The notes: generated by a model not told the origin, from the letters alone. A stretch of 20,730 nucleotides of DNA from an uncultured Corynebacterium sp. (GCA_945631445.1 CALZCR010000002.1:1-20730), one strand, 5' to 3'. Shown: positions 1 through 8,152, numbered from the stretch's first letter. Numbers and translations: made by a program.

Positions 1-239
1 GGCGCCCCACATATGAGAGGCTCGAGCCCGATGGACACTACGCAACCGGAAGAAGCCCCACGCCTAAACCGCGCGGCCGCGACTGGAACGCTCTCATCGT
101 CCTGGTGATCGGCGCGCTCGTGAGCCTGTGGCTCGGCGTGCGTCACTCTTCGATCGCCGGGGCCCTAGTCATTCTCCTGCTCGCCGTGGCCTCGGCGACG
201 GCGGTGCATGTGATTCGGAACCGTCGCCGGCGGCGCTGA
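1..239 (+). CDS. C-terminal part of a small membrane protein, function unknown
   Basis: An open frame enters from the left edge (codons in phase with position 3) and ends at TGA 237-239, giving 78 visible residues. After a polar, proline- and arginine-containing stretch there are two hydrophobic segments, roughly residues 30-46 (ALIVLVIGALVSLWLGV) and 50-70 (IAGALVILLLAVASATAVHV). They are followed by a basic tail ending in five arginines, which should lie in the cytoplasm by the positive-inside rule. It converges with rdgB. No convincing start codon lies inside the window, so the gene very probably begins upstream. I do not recognise the family. The main support is the membrane-like composition and the open frame, not homology. 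It could still be a chance ORF. Confidence 0.5.
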   Translation, partial: RPTYERLEPDGHYATGRSPTPKPRGRDWNALIVLVIGALVSLWLGVRHSSIAGALVILLLAVASATAVHVIRNRRRRR

Positions 240-247
240 TGCGCCGC
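230..247. terminator. Stem-loop between convergent genes
   Basis: GCGGCGC (230-236), loop TGAT, GCGCCGC (241-247). This is a perfect 7-bp GC stem whose loop contains the stop codon of the plus-strand gene, and it lies just past the rdgB stop. There is no T-run on either side, so intrinsic termination is only plausible. Confidence 0.35.
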
Positions 248-266
248 GGGATCGACCGGCCGTAGC

Positions 267-881
267 CTAGACGGCCAGCCGACCGATCACACCCACCAGC
301 CCTGTCAGCGCCTTGCCCCGGTGCGACAGGGCGTCTTTTTCTTCCGCGCTCAACTGCGCCGAGGAACGCCCCGCGCCGTCGATCTCCTCGCCGGGGAGGA
401 AGAGCGGGTCATAGCCGAAGCCATTCTCCCCCACTTCTTCCCGCAGCAGGCGCCCCTCCCAGCGTCCCTCGGACACGTGCTCCTGCCCCTCCGGGGTCAC
501 CAGCGCGCACACGGAAACGAACGCCGCCGCCCGGCGCTCATCCGGCACGTCCGACATTTGCGCCAGCAGCAGGGCGTTGTTCGCCGCGTCGTCGCCGTGG
601 CCGCCGGACCAGCGCGCCGAGAGCACCCCGGGCATGCCGTTCAGTTCTTCGACCGCCAGGCCGGAGTCGTCGGCGACGGTGACCAGTCCGGTTTCCTTGG
701 CCCCGGCGCGCGCCTTGATCAGGGCGTTGTCGGCGAAGGTGCGGCCATTTTCGACGGGTTCGTCATAAGCCGCGACGGCGGACAGCGGCACCAGCTCGAC
801 GCCGTTGACGCCGGCGGCTGCGAGGATGCGTTCGAGTTCGTCGAGTTTCTTCGCGTTGTTGGAGGCGACGAGCAGGCGCAT
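267..881 (-). CDS. rdgB: XTP/dITP diphosphatase (non-canonical purine NTP pyrophosphatase, RdgB/HAM1)
   Basis: The product is 204 aa and is predicted to hydrolyse dITP, ITP and XTP to monophosphates, cleaning the nucleotide pool before damaged bases are incorporated. The family signatures are all visible. ASNNAKK (residues 6-12) is the substrate-binding S/T-x-N-x-x-K motif. ADDSGL (70-75) carries the metal-binding and general-base acids. NGFGYDPLF (153-161) and SHRGK (186-190) form the base-recognition and C-terminal motifs. The length is typical. The ATG at 881 was chosen over the longer open frame because MRLLVASNN matches the usual family N-terminus. It lies 4 nt after the rph stop, so translation is probably coupled to rph, as in the conserved rph-rdgB pair of actinobacteria. 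No defect is seen. Confidence 0.95.
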   Translation of the reverse strand: MRLLVASNNAKKLDELERILAAAGVNGVELVPLSAVAAYDEPVENGRTFADNALIKARAGAKETGLVTVADDSGLAVEELNGMPGVLSARWSGGHGDDAANNALLLAQMSDVPDERRAAAFVSVCALVTPEGQEHVSEGRWEGRLLREEVGENGFGYDPLFLPGEEIDGAGRSSAQLSAEEKDALSHRGKALTGLVGVIGRLAV

Positions 882-885
882 GGCG

Positions 886-1614
886 TTAGGCCTCCAGGGC
901 GGCGCGCTGGGCGGCCTGCAGTTCGCGGATGCCCTTCTCGGCGACGTCGAGCATCGCGTTGAGCTCCTCGCGGCCGAAGTCGCCGGCCTCACCGGTGCCC
1001 TGGACCTCGACGTACTTGCCGGCTTCGGTCATCACGACGTTGAGGTCGACCTCGGCGCGGACGTCTTCCTCGTAGGGCAGATCGAGGCAGACGTGCCCGT
1101 CGACGAGCCCGACGGAGACGGCGGCGACCGGCGGCAGCAGCGGGTTGCCCGGGACCACGCCCTGGGCCTTGAGCACCTCGATGGCGTCGGCGAGGGCGAC
1201 GTAGGCGCCGGTGATCGCGGCGGTGCGCGTGCCGCCGTCGGCCTGCAGGACGTCGCAGTCGAGGTTGATGGTGTTTTCGCCGAGTTCGCTCAGGTCGACG
1301 GCGGCGCGCAGGGAGCGGCCGATCAGACGTGAAATTTCGTGGGTGCGGCCCTTGACTTTGCCGGACATGGATTCGCGGCGGTTGCGCTCGTGGGTGGCGG
1401 CCGGGAGCATGGCGTATTCGGCGGTCAGCCAGCCTTCGCCGGAGTCGCGCTTGAAGCGCGGCACGCCGGTTTCCACGGAGGCGGTGCACATGACGCGGGT
1501 CTCGCCGAACTCGACGAGCACGCTGCCCGCCGGGTTGGAGGTGAAGTTGCGGGTGAGGCGCACGGCACGCATCTGGTCGAGGTCGCGGCCGTCGGCACGG
1601 GTGAAATCAGTCAT
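886..1614 (-). CDS. rph: Ribonuclease PH
   Basis: The product is 242 aa, a phosphorolytic 3'-5' exoribonuclease that trims tRNA precursors and other RNAs, releasing nucleoside diphosphates with inorganic phosphate; the family forms hexameric rings. RNase PH signatures are present: the N-terminal [11 protein letters not shown] region, [19 protein letters not shown] (about 63-81), [20 protein letters not shown] (119-138) and the phosphate-site GTGEAGDF (206-213). The length is normal. The ATG at 1614 gives the expected family N-terminus, and the longer upstream open frame is antisense to nothing useful and not family-like. It sits 61 nt downstream of the metallo-hydrolase gene and 4 nt before rdgB, in the run from murI to rdgB, and is probably cotranscribed. 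Confidence 0.95.
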   Translation of the reverse strand: MTDFTRADGRDLDQMRAVRLTRNFTSNPAGSVLVEFGETRVMCTASVETGVPRFKRDSGEGWLTAEYAMLPAATHERNRRESMSGKVKGRTHEISRLIGRSLRAAVDLSELGENTINLDCDVLQADGGTRTAAITGAYVALADAIEVLKAQGVVPGNPLLPPVAAVSVGLVDGHVCLDLPYEEDVRAEVDLNVVMTEAGKYVEVQGTGEAGDFGREELNAMLDVAEKGIRELQAAQRAALEA

Positions 1615-1675
1615 GCCGACCAGGGTACTCAGCCAGGTGGCGGCGGGCTCACTGCGCCCAGGGGGAGCCGGGGTC

Positions 1676-2443
1676 TCAGACGTCGAAAACCATGCCGGGT
1701 TCGCCGAGGATGACCTCGCCGTCGAATTCGCTGCGCGCCGCCGCCAGGGTGGCTTCCTTGTCGGTCCACGGCTGGATGTGCACCAGGCCAAGCCGCTTGA
1801 CCCCGGCGGCGGCGGCGATGCGGCCGGCCTCTTCGCCGGACATGTGCATGCCCATGACCTTGCCTTCGCTGGTCGGCCCCCAGCCCGCTTCACACAGGAA
1901 GAGATCTGCGTCCCGGGCCGCGGCCACGATGTTGGGGTGGTCCGCCGAGTCGCCGCTGTAAGCGACGACTTTACCGCTGACGGGGTCCTGCATGCGCAGG
2001 GCGTAGGCCTCACCGGGGTGACTGGCGGTGAACGGGGTGACTTCGAGCCCGCCCACGGTTTCGGTGTGTTCGTGGCGCCAGGCGGTGAAGTCGAGGGTGT
2101 CGGAGAAGTCGTCCACGTCGTCCGGTTCGTCCGCGGTGAGGCGACCCAAGTGGACGGGCGTGTGCGCGGGGCCGAGACAGCGGTGCCGCTGCGTGGCTTT
2201 GAGCTCCGGGTGGAAGCGGCGCCACACCATGAGCGACGGGAAGTCGAGGCAGTGGTCGGCGTGCAGGTGGCTGAACAGCACGTGCGCGTCGGCCGGGTTC
2301 TGAATTTCCTGCAGTGCGGCCAGCGTACCGGGACCTAAATCGACGATCACGCTCGATCCGTCATCGGGGGACACCAGGTATCCCGAGGCCGGGTTTCCCG
2401 GGGCGCCGAGGCTGCCCGAGCAGCCGAGGATGGTCAGCTTCAT
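1676..2443 (-). CDS. Metallo-beta-lactamase-fold hydrolase, cyclic-nucleotide phosphodiesterase-like (Rv1339 family)
   Basis: The product is 255 aa. Metal ligands typical of the fold can be read directly: H59-x-H61-x-D63-H64 in [11 protein letters not shown]142 (ASHP), D165 (SGDSADH), and the C-terminal H222 (VHIQPW) after [11 protein letters not shown] (197-207). This pattern resembles RNase Z/arylsulfatase-type and class II phosphodiesterase proteins. Its position between murI and rph matches M. tuberculosis Rv1339, which has been reported to hydrolyse cAMP; that activity is transferred by family and synteny, not shown here. ATG 2443 begins a typical [12 protein letters not shown]-terminus. 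No Shine-Dalgarno is visible upstream (CACAGTAAACAC precedes the ATG), so it may be translated from a leaderless or coupled transcript. The gap to murI is 52 nt. Confidence 0.85.
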   Translation of the reverse strand: MKLTILGCSGSLGAPGNPASGYLVSPDDGSSVIVDLGPGTLAALQEIQNPADAHVLFSHLHADHCLDFPSLMVWRRFHPELKATQRHRCLGPAHTPVHLGRLTADEPDDVDDFSDTLDFTAWRHEHTETVGGLEVTPFTASHPGEAYALRMQDPVSGKVVAYSGDSADHPNIVAAARDADLFLCEAGWGPTSEGKVMGMHMSGEEAGRIAAAAGVKRLGLVHIQPWTDKEATLAAARSEFDGEVILGEPGMVFDV

Positions 2444-2495
2444 GTGTTTACTGTGCCACGGATCAGGGTGCTTTTCGAACCTAACGCGCCGTCGT

Positions 2496-3329
2496 TCACA
2501 GCCGGGTGTGGCTGACCGCGCCGATTCGGGGGCCCAAGAAACGGCTCGCCAATTCCCGGAAGCGCTCCGGGTCCCCGGTGGCCTCAAAGACGTGGGTGGG
2601 CTCCCCGTGCACGGCCGGGTCAGCGAGGAGATCGTGCTCGGTGAGCCTGCGCAACACGTCCTTGGCGGTCTCCTCCGCGGAGGAGACCAACGAGACGGAA
2701 TCGCCGACCGCGAGCTGGATGACCCCGGATAGCAGCGGGTAGTGCGTGCAACCGAGCACAAGCGTGTCGACGCCCGCGCTTTGCACCGGTTCCAGGTAAC
2801 CCTCTGCCACGCCCAGGATCTGTCGGCCGGAGGTGACGCCGCGTTCGACGAACTCCACGAACGCCGGGCACGCCACCGCGGTGGTGGAGATGGTGGGGTT
2901 TAAGGCGAACAAGTCCTGGTACGCGCCGGACTTGATGGTGCCTGCGGTGCCGATGACCCCGACTTTGCCGTTGCGGGTGGTGGCCATCGCGCGGCGGACG
3001 GCGGGCTGGATCACCTCCACGACGGGGATGTCGTAGCGTTCGCGGGCATCGTGCAGAAAGGCCGCGGAAGCGGTGTTGCAGGCGATGACCAGCATCTTGC
3101 ACCCGCGTTCGACGAGGTTGTCCGCGATACGCATCGCGTGCGCGCGCACTTCCGCGATGGGCAGCGGGCCATAAGGTCCGTGTCCGGTGTCCCCCACGTA
3201 GATGACCGATTCGTGGGGCAGCTGGTCGAGGATGGTGCGCGCGACGGTGAGGCCGCCGACGCCGGAGTCGAAGATTCCGATGGGGGCGGCGGCGTGGGCG
3301 GAGGCGGAGGTGGCGTTCACGCCGTTCAT
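2496..3329 (-). CDS. murI: Glutamate racemase
   Basis: The product is 277 aa and makes D-glutamate from L-glutamate for peptidoglycan in the cytoplasm; it needs no cofactor. The catalytic pair is present: C84 in IACNTASA (82-89) and C194 in LGCTHYPLL (192-200). The substrate loop [12 protein letters not shown] (18-29) carries D21 and S22, and GDTGHGPYG (46-54) is the conserved D-x-x-x-x-PYG region. The N-terminus is about 15 residues longer than the core fold (an Ala/Ser-rich stretch before PIGIFDSG), so a shorter start is possible. ATG 3329 is kept because it opens the frame near marR, 34 nt away. Probably cotranscribed with marR upstream and the hydrolase downstream. Confidence 0.95.
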   Translation of the reverse strand: MNGVNATSASAHAAAPIGIFDSGVGGLTVARTILDQLPHESVIYVGDTGHGPYGPLPIAEVRAHAMRIADNLVERGCKMLVIACNTASAAFLHDARERYDIPVVEVIQPAVRRAMATTRNGKVGVIGTAGTIKSGAYQDLFALNPTISTTAVACPAFVEFVERGVTSGRQILGVAEGYLEPVQSAGVDTLVLGCTHYPLLSGVIQLAVGDSVSLVSSAEETAKDVLRRLTEHDLLADPAVHGEPTHVFEATGDPERFRELASRFLGPRIGAVSHTRL

Positions 3330-3363
3330 CTTAACGTCAGGTCACGGGCGCGGCCCCGCGGCG

Positions 3364-3828
3364 TCAGCGGTGCGTGATGTTGCCGACGATCTTGCGCAGC
3401 GCCGCTCCGACGTGGCGGTTTTCCTCTTCGGTGAGGTTGTCGAAGAGCAGTCGCCGGACTTCGCTGACATGGGAGGGCAGCACGTCGCGCAACAACTGCC
3501 AACCGGCGTCAGTCAGTTCGACCAGGGTGGAGCGGCCGTCCCTGGGATCTGGGCAGCGCAGCACCAAACCGCGCTTTTCCAGGCGGGTGATCACCCGGGA
3601 GAGGTGGGACAACGTCATGCCCGAGGCGTGGGACACCTTGCTCATGCTTATCTGGCCGTCCACCGCGTGAGAGATCGTCTGCATCGCGAGGAAGTCGTAG
3701 TGGGAGACGCCGGCCTCGCGTTTGAGCTGGGCGTCGAGGATGGTGGGGACACCGGAGTAGAAGGACCAGACGTTGAGCCAGGTTTCGGTTTCTTCGTCGT
3801 TTAGCCATTGGGGTGAGTTGTCGGCCAT
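3364..3828 (-). CDS. MarR-family transcriptional regulator
   Basis: The product is 154 aa with the usual MarR length and architecture. Helical dimerisation ends flank a winged helix, with the recognition helix around ISMSKVSHASGMTLSHLSRVITRLEKRGLV (about residues 61-90) and the wing carrying the hallmark D-x-R-x-x (CPDPRDGRSTLVELT, 92-106). MarR proteins usually bind a palindrome near their own promoter and respond to small phenolic or oxidative ligands; the ligand here is unknown. It heads the murI-hydrolase-rph-rdgB run, which is unusual company, so it may control that run or only itself. No Shine-Dalgarno precedes the ATG, and a TAGCAT hexamer lies 8-13 nt upstream, which fits leaderless translation. 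Confidence 0.88.
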   Translation of the reverse strand: MADNSPQWLNDEETETWLNVWSFYSGVPTILDAQLKREAGVSHYDFLAMQTISHAVDGQISMSKVSHASGMTLSHLSRVITRLEKRGLVLRCPDPRDGRSTLVELTDAGWQLLRDVLPSHVSEVRRLLFDNLTEEENRHVGAALRKIVGNITHR

Positions 3829-3835
3829 GGCGAAT

Positions 3836-3841
3836 ATGCTA
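3836..3841 (-). promoter_or_regulatory. Candidate leaderless -10 element of marR
   Basis: On the minus strand TAGCAT occupies -13 to -8 relative to the marR ATG, fitting the corynebacterial -10 pattern TANNNT with transcription starting at or next to the ATG. No clear -35 is seen. The same register recurs at clpS, pncB and the Crp/Fnr gene. Confidence 0.45.
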
Positions 3842-3878
3842 CGGCAGAGAAAAAGAGATGCATTTACTGCCTGCGCCT

Positions 3879-3899
3879 ATATCCGGAGATATCCATATC
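3879..3899. promoter_or_regulatory. Alternating ATATC/GATAT half-sites, possible MarR operator
   Basis: ATATC (3879-3883), cgga, GATAT (3888-3892), cc, ATATC (3895-3899). Three 5-nt half-sites alternate in orientation and form two overlapping dyads, 51-71 bp upstream of the marR ATG. They form an AT-rich island in GC-rich DNA. Autoregulation is inferred from position only. Confidence 0.35.
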
Positions 3900-3992
3900 A
3901 CCTGCAGCGATCAAGGAAAGACTCTACGATCCCCGCACCCCCGAACGGGGAGAGATCCCATGATCACCTCTCCAGAAATGCCTGTACACTGC

Positions 3993-4010
3993 CCGCTCTG
4001 CCCCGAGCGG
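3993..4010 (-). terminator. Weak stem-loop downstream of the rhomboid gene
   Basis: CCGCTC (3993-3998), loop TGCCCC, GAGCGG (4005-4010), 17 nt past the rhomboid stop in the minus direction. It has a six-bp stem and no T-run. It could separate the clpS-rhomboid transcript from marR. The rest of 3829-4026 shows no credible gene. Confidence 0.3.
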
Positions 4011-4026
4011 CCCGCCCCGGCGGAGA

Positions 4027-4755
4027 TCATCGCCGACCCCGCGGGAGTTCCCGCGCCTTTCGTTTCTCCCGCAGAGCCTTCGGGTCGTCCGAGGTGATGA
4101 ACATGCCGGCGCCGACCCCGCCGAGCGCCCCGAACAGGTGCGCCTGCCACGACACTCCGGGCACGCCGGGAAGAACGCCCCACACCAGCCCGGAATACAT
4201 GAACCCCAGGACCACGCCGAGCGCGATCTGCGAGAGGGAGCGGTTGAAGATGCCGCGCACCAGCAGGTAACCCAGCCAGCCGTAGACCAGCCCGGAGGCG
4301 CCGATGTGGTTGGTGCCGATGCCGCCGAACAACCACACCCCCGCTCCCCCGAAGATCACGACGATGGCCGTGACCTCCCAAAAGACCCGGTGCCCGGAGA
4401 CCCCGATGAGAAACGCGAAGACCGCGCCCGGCACCGTGTTGGAGAGCAAGTGGGAGAAGTTGGCGTGCAGCAACGGCGACGTAAAAATGCCCCACAGGGA
4501 ACTGAGGTCGAGCGGGTGGATGCCGAAGAAATTCAGCGTCCCGCCGAAAAACAGGACGTTGACCAGGTGCACCGCCCAGATCAACACGACATAGCCTAAG
4601 GCGTAGGCGATTCCCGTGCCCAGCCGCGAGGTGCGCGACAGCACTGGCTGACGTCGGCCGGCGGGCGGGCGCCGCCCGAAGTGGGCCGGCGGCTGACCTT
4701 CGGGGCGGGGCCGGTAGCCGTCGTACGGGCTGGAGTAAGGATTCGGATAAGTCAT
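4027..4755 (-). CDS. Rhomboid-family intramembrane serine protease
   Basis: The product is 242 aa with a proline- and tyrosine-rich soluble N-terminus (about 1-40) followed by roughly six membrane helices. The catalytic dyad is visible: S154 in HIGASGLVYGW (150-160; the GxSG motif) and H206 in SWQAHLFGALGG (202-213). The oxyanion-region signature H97-x4-H102-x3-N106 (LLHANFSHLLSNT) is intact. Rhomboids cleave transmembrane helices of partner proteins inside the membrane; the substrate here is not known. It follows the P1 peptidase gene by 43 nt. TAATCT, a possible -10, sits at -16 to -11 of the ATG, so it may have its own promoter. The position just before murI matches the mycobacterial order. 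Confidence 0.9.
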   Translation of the reverse strand: MTYPNPYSSPYDGYRPRPEGQPPAHFGRRPPAGRRQPVLSRTSRLGTGIAYALGYVVLIWAVHLVNVLFFGGTLNFFGIHPLDLSSLWGIFTSPLLHANFSHLLSNTVPGAVFAFLIGVSGHRVFWEVTAIVVIFGGAGVWLFGGIGTNHIGASGLVYGWLGYLLVRGIFNRSLSQIALGVVLGFMYSGLVWGVLPGVPGVSWQAHLFGALGGVGAGMFITSDDPKALREKRKARELPRGRR

Positions 4756-4798
4756 GGTGCGCCCCAGATTACAGAGGCTTTCCCACCCTCGCCCGGGC

Positions 4799-5758
4799 TC
4801 AGAGCTTCCGCACCTGGCTCCACGCGGTGACGCCGTAAGCAGACTCGGCCTCGACCACCGCCGCCACGATCGCGGCGGCGACGACGTCCGCGGCCGCGGC
4901 CGAGAGCTCATGCAACACCTCCGGGGACACGCCCGCGGCGTCCGCGGCGGTGGAGACCGCGAACAGCGTGTCGCCGTCCAGCGGGGAATGCGCGGGACGC
5001 ACGGCACGGGCGATGCCGTCGTGGCCGGTCATCGCCAAGCGGGCGACCTGCGCTTTGGTGACCGGAGCGTCGGTGGCGACGACCCCGATGGTCGTGTTCA
5101 GGCTCGGGGTGGGCCGCTCCAGCCGGGCGAAGGCCTCCGGATCCAGCGCCGGGGCCGACGCATCCCCGTACAACAGCCCCGTGGCCGGATCGACCACCGA
5201 GCCGACGGGGTTGGCCACCACCCCGGCCGCTACCACGTGCTCCCCCACCCGCAGGCTGGCCTGGCCGAACCCGCCGCGGAGCACGCCCGCCGTGGCGCCG
5301 CAGCCCGCGCCGAGCGCACCAGAACGGGGGTTTTTGCCTTCGGTCAACGCCGTCCGCACCGCCGCCGCCCCGTCCGCCGCGGTCGGCCGGTGCGCCGGGT
5401 CCCCCACCACCAGGTCGAAAATGACCGCGCCGGGCACGATCGGCACGCGCGGGCCCGGCGCGGCTTCGCCGAACACGGGGAAACCGCGGCCCGCGGCCTC
5501 GAGCGCAGTCATCGCCCCGTCGGCCGCGGCCAGCCCGAAGGCGGAACCGCCGGCCAAGACGATGGCGTGGGCGCGTTGCACGGTGTTGTGCGGGGCCAAT
5601 AAGTCGGTCTCGCGGGTGCCGGGCCCGCCGCCGCGCACGTCCACGCCGGCGGTCATCCCCGCCGGGTCTTCCGCCACCACCACCGTCACGCCGGTGTCCC
5701 CCAAGGACCGGTGTCCGAGGCGGAGGCCGGGGACGTCGACGAGCGAACCACGGGTCAT
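4799..5758 (-). CDS. P1-family (DmpA/NylC-like) self-processing peptidase or hydrolase
   Basis: The product is 319 aa. The N-terminal PGLRLGHRSLGDTGVTVV, the GGSAFGLAAADGAM segment (70-83) and GCGATAGVLRGGFGQAS (152-168) are hallmarks of the DmpA/P1 N-terminal-nucleophile family. These enzymes cleave their own chain, exposing a Ser or Thr nucleophile. Here N221-T222 in PSLNTTIGVVATDAPV (218-233) is the predicted cleavage point, as in NylC-type members that cut Asn-Thr, giving about 23- and 10-kDa chains. Substrates in the family are aminopeptidase or amide substrates; none can be assigned here. Its place after clpS and the DUF2017 gene, with a 7-nt gap to the latter, matches Rv1333 of M. tuberculosis. 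A possible GGAG lies 11 nt before the ATG. Confidence 0.88.
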   Translation of the reverse strand: MTRGSLVDVPGLRLGHRSLGDTGVTVVVAEDPAGMTAGVDVRGGGPGTRETDLLAPHNTVQRAHAIVLAGGSAFGLAAADGAMTALEAAGRGFPVFGEAAPGPRVPIVPGAVIFDLVVGDPAHRPTAADGAAAVRTALTEGKNPRSGALGAGCGATAGVLRGGFGQASLRVGEHVVAAGVVANPVGSVVDPATGLLYGDASAPALDPEAFARLERPTPSLNTTIGVVATDAPVTKAQVARLAMTGHDGIARAVRPAHSPLDGDTLFAVSTAADAAGVSPEVLHELSAAAADVVAAAIVAAVVEAESAYGVTAWSQVRKL

Positions 5759-5765
5759 GGCAGGG

Positions 5766-6302
5766 CTACTCCATCATCGCGGTCAGCAGGCTGTCCTGGT
5801 TGAAGGCCAGCCACTCGACCAGGTTGTCGCGGTCTTGCTGCTCCCCTTCGCTGCGGACCTCCGCGGCGGACAAGAACAGGCGCAGGTCGTTGAGCGCGGC
5901 GATGAACTGCTGCGCCTCCTGCTCGGTCAGGGAGATCTCCACCCCACCGTCGGGACCGACGGCAGTGGTGATGGCCTGCAGGTTCTCCAGCTTGTTTTTG
6001 ATGATGTCGTTTTCGTGCAGGGCGCGCAGCAGGGAGTTTTCGCCCTCGTACTCTTCGTCGCCTTCCCGCTCAAAGTCGGGCAGCAGGCGGGCCAGCGACG
6101 GATCTTCCGGCGCCTCCTTGTTGCCGGAGGCCATCCCCATCATCTCCGCCAGCTCGTCCTTCGGGGCGGAACGGGCCCGCTGGATCAAGGCCTCCGCCAC
6201 CGACGAGGTCAGGTCGCCGAGCACCTCCCGCTCCATCGGATCGAGGGTGGTCACGAACTTCGCGGACCGCATCAGGCCCTTCTTCTTACGCCAAGGTTGC
6301 AC
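5766..6302 (-). CDS. DUF2017-family protein
   Basis: The product is 178 aa, soluble and acidic in the middle (residues 60-90 rich in E and D), ending in RDNLVEWLAFNQDSLLTAMME. The WLAFNQDSLL-type tail and the position directly after clpS identify it as the actinobacterial DUF2017 protein (Rv1332-like). Its function is not established, but the near-fixed linkage to clpS suggests a part in adaptor-dependent proteolysis; that is inference. The start is the GTG at 6302 (VQPWRKKKGL), 10 nt after clpS ends, because the WRKKK segment resembles homologues. An ATG at 6272 (MRSAKF) has a better upstream AAGAAGG and is the alternative start. There are no membrane segments. Confidence 0.8.
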   Translation of the reverse strand: MQPWRKKKGLMRSAKFVTTLDPMEREVLGDLTSSVAEALIQRARSAPKDELAEMMGMASGNKEAPEDPSLARLLPDFEREGDEEYEGENSLLRALHENDIIKNKLENLQAITTAVGPDGGVEISLTEQEAQQFIAALNDLRLFLSAAEVRSEGEQQDRDNLVEWLAFNQDSLLTAMME

Positions 6303-6312
6303 GGAGGTCAGC

Positions 6313-6669
6313 CTATCCCGCCTGCTGCATGGTGGCCCACAGGCCCGCGGTGTGCAGCTTTTTGACGTCGCCTTCGACTTTGTCGCGCTCCCCGGAGGAG
6401 ACCACGGCCTTGCCTTCGGTGTGCACCTGCATCATCAGTTCGGTGGCGCGTTTTTTGTCGTAGCCCAGGATCGTCTGGAACACGTAGGTCACGTAGCTCA
6501 TGAGGTTGACCGGGTCGTCCCAGACGATGCACAGCCACGGCAGGTTTTCGGCGGTGGCGACGTCGAGCTCGATCCGCTCATCGAGCTCCGGGCTGGCCGC
6601 CGGCGACGTCATCGCCGACGGGAGAGTCGCTCCGGCGGTTACGGGGTGGAGGGGGTTTCCGGCGTTCAT
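6313..6669 (-). CDS. clpS: ATP-dependent Clp protease adaptor ClpS
   Basis: The product is 118 aa. ClpS delivers N-degron substrates to the ClpC or ClpA unfoldase. The core motif is intact: VWDDPVNLMSYVTYVFQTILGY (49-70) with the D-D-x-x-N residues that bind the substrate amino group, and MMQVHTEGKAVV (79-90) with the conserved His. The region before residue 28 is a poorly conserved extension. The first ATG (6669) was preferred because TAGAGT lies exactly 8-13 nt upstream and there is no well-spaced Shine-Dalgarno, which suggests a leaderless mRNA. An internal ATG at 6612 would give 99 aa, closer to the core length. It is divergent from pncB and leads clpS-DUF2017-P1 peptidase. Confidence 0.92.
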   Translation of the reverse strand: MNAGNPLHPVTAGATLPSAMTSPAASPELDERIELDVATAENLPWLCIVWDDPVNLMSYVTYVFQTILGYDKKRATELMMQVHTEGKAVVSSGERDKVEGDVKKLHTAGLWATMQQAG

Positions 6670-6676
6670 GCCCTTG

Positions 6677-6760
6677 ACTCTAGTCGGCCCCGCCCCGCAT
6701 GTGCAGCCCCCGCCCGCCGGGCACATCTCCCGCCGAGAGAAACCGGGGCTGTATTAAGCT
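6677..6760. promoter_or_regulatory. Divergent promoter region of clpS (-) and pncB (+)
   Basis: Only 98 nt separate the two start codons. Minus strand: TAGAGT (6682-6677) at -13 to -8 of the clpS ATG, with CTGCAC about 18 nt further up as a poor -35. Plus strand: TAAGCT (6755-6760) at -13 to -8 of the pncB GTG, inside TATTAAGCT. Both fit leaderless starts. No clear operator dyad was seen between them. Confidence 0.5.
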
Positions 6761-6767
6761 GGGATGT

Positions 6768-8114
6768 GTGAACAGGACCTTTCCCTCCATGCCCGCCGGT
6801 CGATCCACCTCGCTGCTGACCGACAAGTACGAGCTGACCATGTTGCAGGCCGCGCTACGCGACGGGACCGCCCACCGGAAGAGCAGTTTCGAGGTGTTCA
6901 GCCGCCGGCTGCCCAACGAACGCCGCTACGGCGTCGTGGCCGGCACCGAGCGGGTGCTGCGGGCCATCCAAGACTTCGTCTTCACCGAAGAGCAGCTCGC
7001 GGAGATGGACTTCCTCGACGAGGACACGCTGGAGTACCTGCGCACCTACCGCTTCTCCGGCCAGGTCGACGGCTACCGGGAAGGCGAGCTGTACTTCGCC
7101 TACTCCCCCATCCTCACGGTGCGCGGCACCTTCGCCGAGTGCGTGATCTTAGAGACCGTGATCCTGTCGATCATGAACTCCGACTCCGCGGTCGCGTCCG
7201 CGGCGTCGCGCATGGTCACCGCCGCCGACGGCCGGCCCATCATCGAGATGGGTTCGCGCCGCACCCACGAGTACGCCGCCGTCACCGCCGCCCGCGCCGC
7301 GTACTTGGCCGGCTTCGTGGCCACCTCCAACCTGGAGGCCTCCCACCGCTACGGCATCCCCGCCTCCGGCACCTCCGCGCACGCCTGGACGCTGCTGCAC
7401 GTCAACGAGGACGGCTCCCCGAACGAGGCCGCGGCGTTTCGCTCTCAAATCGAGTCGCAGGGCGTGTCGACCACCCTGCTGGTGGACACCTACGACATCA
7501 CCGAGGGCGTGAACACCGCCCTCGACGTCGCCGGCCCGGAGCTCGGCGGGGTGCGCATCGACTCCGGCGACTTAGGCATGATCACCCGGCGCGTGCGCCG
7601 CCAGCTCGACGAGCGCGGTGCCTACAACACCAAGATCGTGGTCTCCTCCGACCTGGACGAGTTCACCATCGCCGGGCTGCGGGGCGATCCGGTGGACACC
7701 TACGGGGTGGGCACCTCCGTGGTCACCGGTTCCGGGTCGCCGACGGCGGGACTGGTGTACAAGCTCGTGGAGGTCGACGGGCATCCGGTGGTCAAGCGTT
7801 CCTCCGGCAAGGCGATGACCGGCGGCACGAAGACGGCGGTGCGCACCTACCGCGCCACCGGAGTCGCGGTCGAAGAGATCGTCTACCCCTTCGGCGCCCC
7901 GGCCCCGGACTGCGGGCAGCTGGACAGCACTGACCTGGTCATCGCGCTGATGCGCGACGGTGAGGTCGTCGACGGCCTGCCGGACCTGGAGGCTTCCCGC
8001 GCGCATCTGGCCGAGCAGATTCGCACGTTGCCGTGGGAGGGGTTGGCGCTCTCGCGCGACGAGCCGGCGATCCCCACCCGCTTCAGCGGGTTCCCGGACT
8101 CCCACCACGGGTGA
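6768..8114 (+). CDS. pncB: Nicotinate phosphoribosyltransferase
   Basis: The product is 448 aa and makes nicotinate mononucleotide from nicotinate and PRPP, the entry step of NAD salvage (Preiss-Handler). Family features: LLTDKYELTM (16-25), FEVFSRRLPNERRYGV (41-56), MGSRRTHEYAAV (161-172), GTSAHAW (201-207) whose His205 matches the residue phosphorylated during the ATP-coupled cycle, and GVRIDSGDLGMITRRVRRQL in the PRPP-binding region. The length equals typical actinobacterial PncB. The GTG at 6768 is chosen because TAAGCT sits 8-13 nt before it and no Shine-Dalgarno is present; ATG 6789 is the alternative. It is followed after 119 nt by dinG, as in mycobacteria. Confidence 0.95.
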   Translation: MNRTFPSMPAGRSTSLLTDKYELTMLQAALRDGTAHRKSSFEVFSRRLPNERRYGVVAGTERVLRAIQDFVFTEEQLAEMDFLDEDTLEYLRTYRFSGQVDGYREGELYFAYSPILTVRGTFAECVILETVILSIMNSDSAVASAASRMVTAADGRPIIEMGSRRTHEYAAVTAARAAYLAGFVATSNLEASHRYGIPASGTSAHAWTLLHVNEDGSPNEAAAFRSQIESQGVSTTLLVDTYDITEGVNTALDVAGPELGGVRIDSGDLGMITRRVRRQLDERGAYNTKIVVSSDLDEFTIAGLRGDPVDTYGVGTSVVTGSGSPTAGLVYKLVEVDGHPVVKRSSGKAMTGGTKTAVRTYRATGVAVEEIVYPFGAPAPDCGQLDSTDLVIALMRDGEVVDGLPDLEASRAHLAEQIRTLPWEGLALSRDEPAIPTRFSGFPDSHHG

Positions 8115-8152
8115 CGGGCCCGGCGCGTTCGGTTCTGCCCCGCCCTCGGCGT

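Noticed and set aside
3813..4097. Small plus-strand ORFs in the marR-rhomboid gap
   Set aside because: They overlap the start of marR or the end of the rhomboid gene, with no ribosome binding site and no family-like sequence.
4950..6365. 471-codon plus-strand open frame
   Set aside because: It is antisense to the P1 peptidase and DUF2017 genes, with no recognisable domain.
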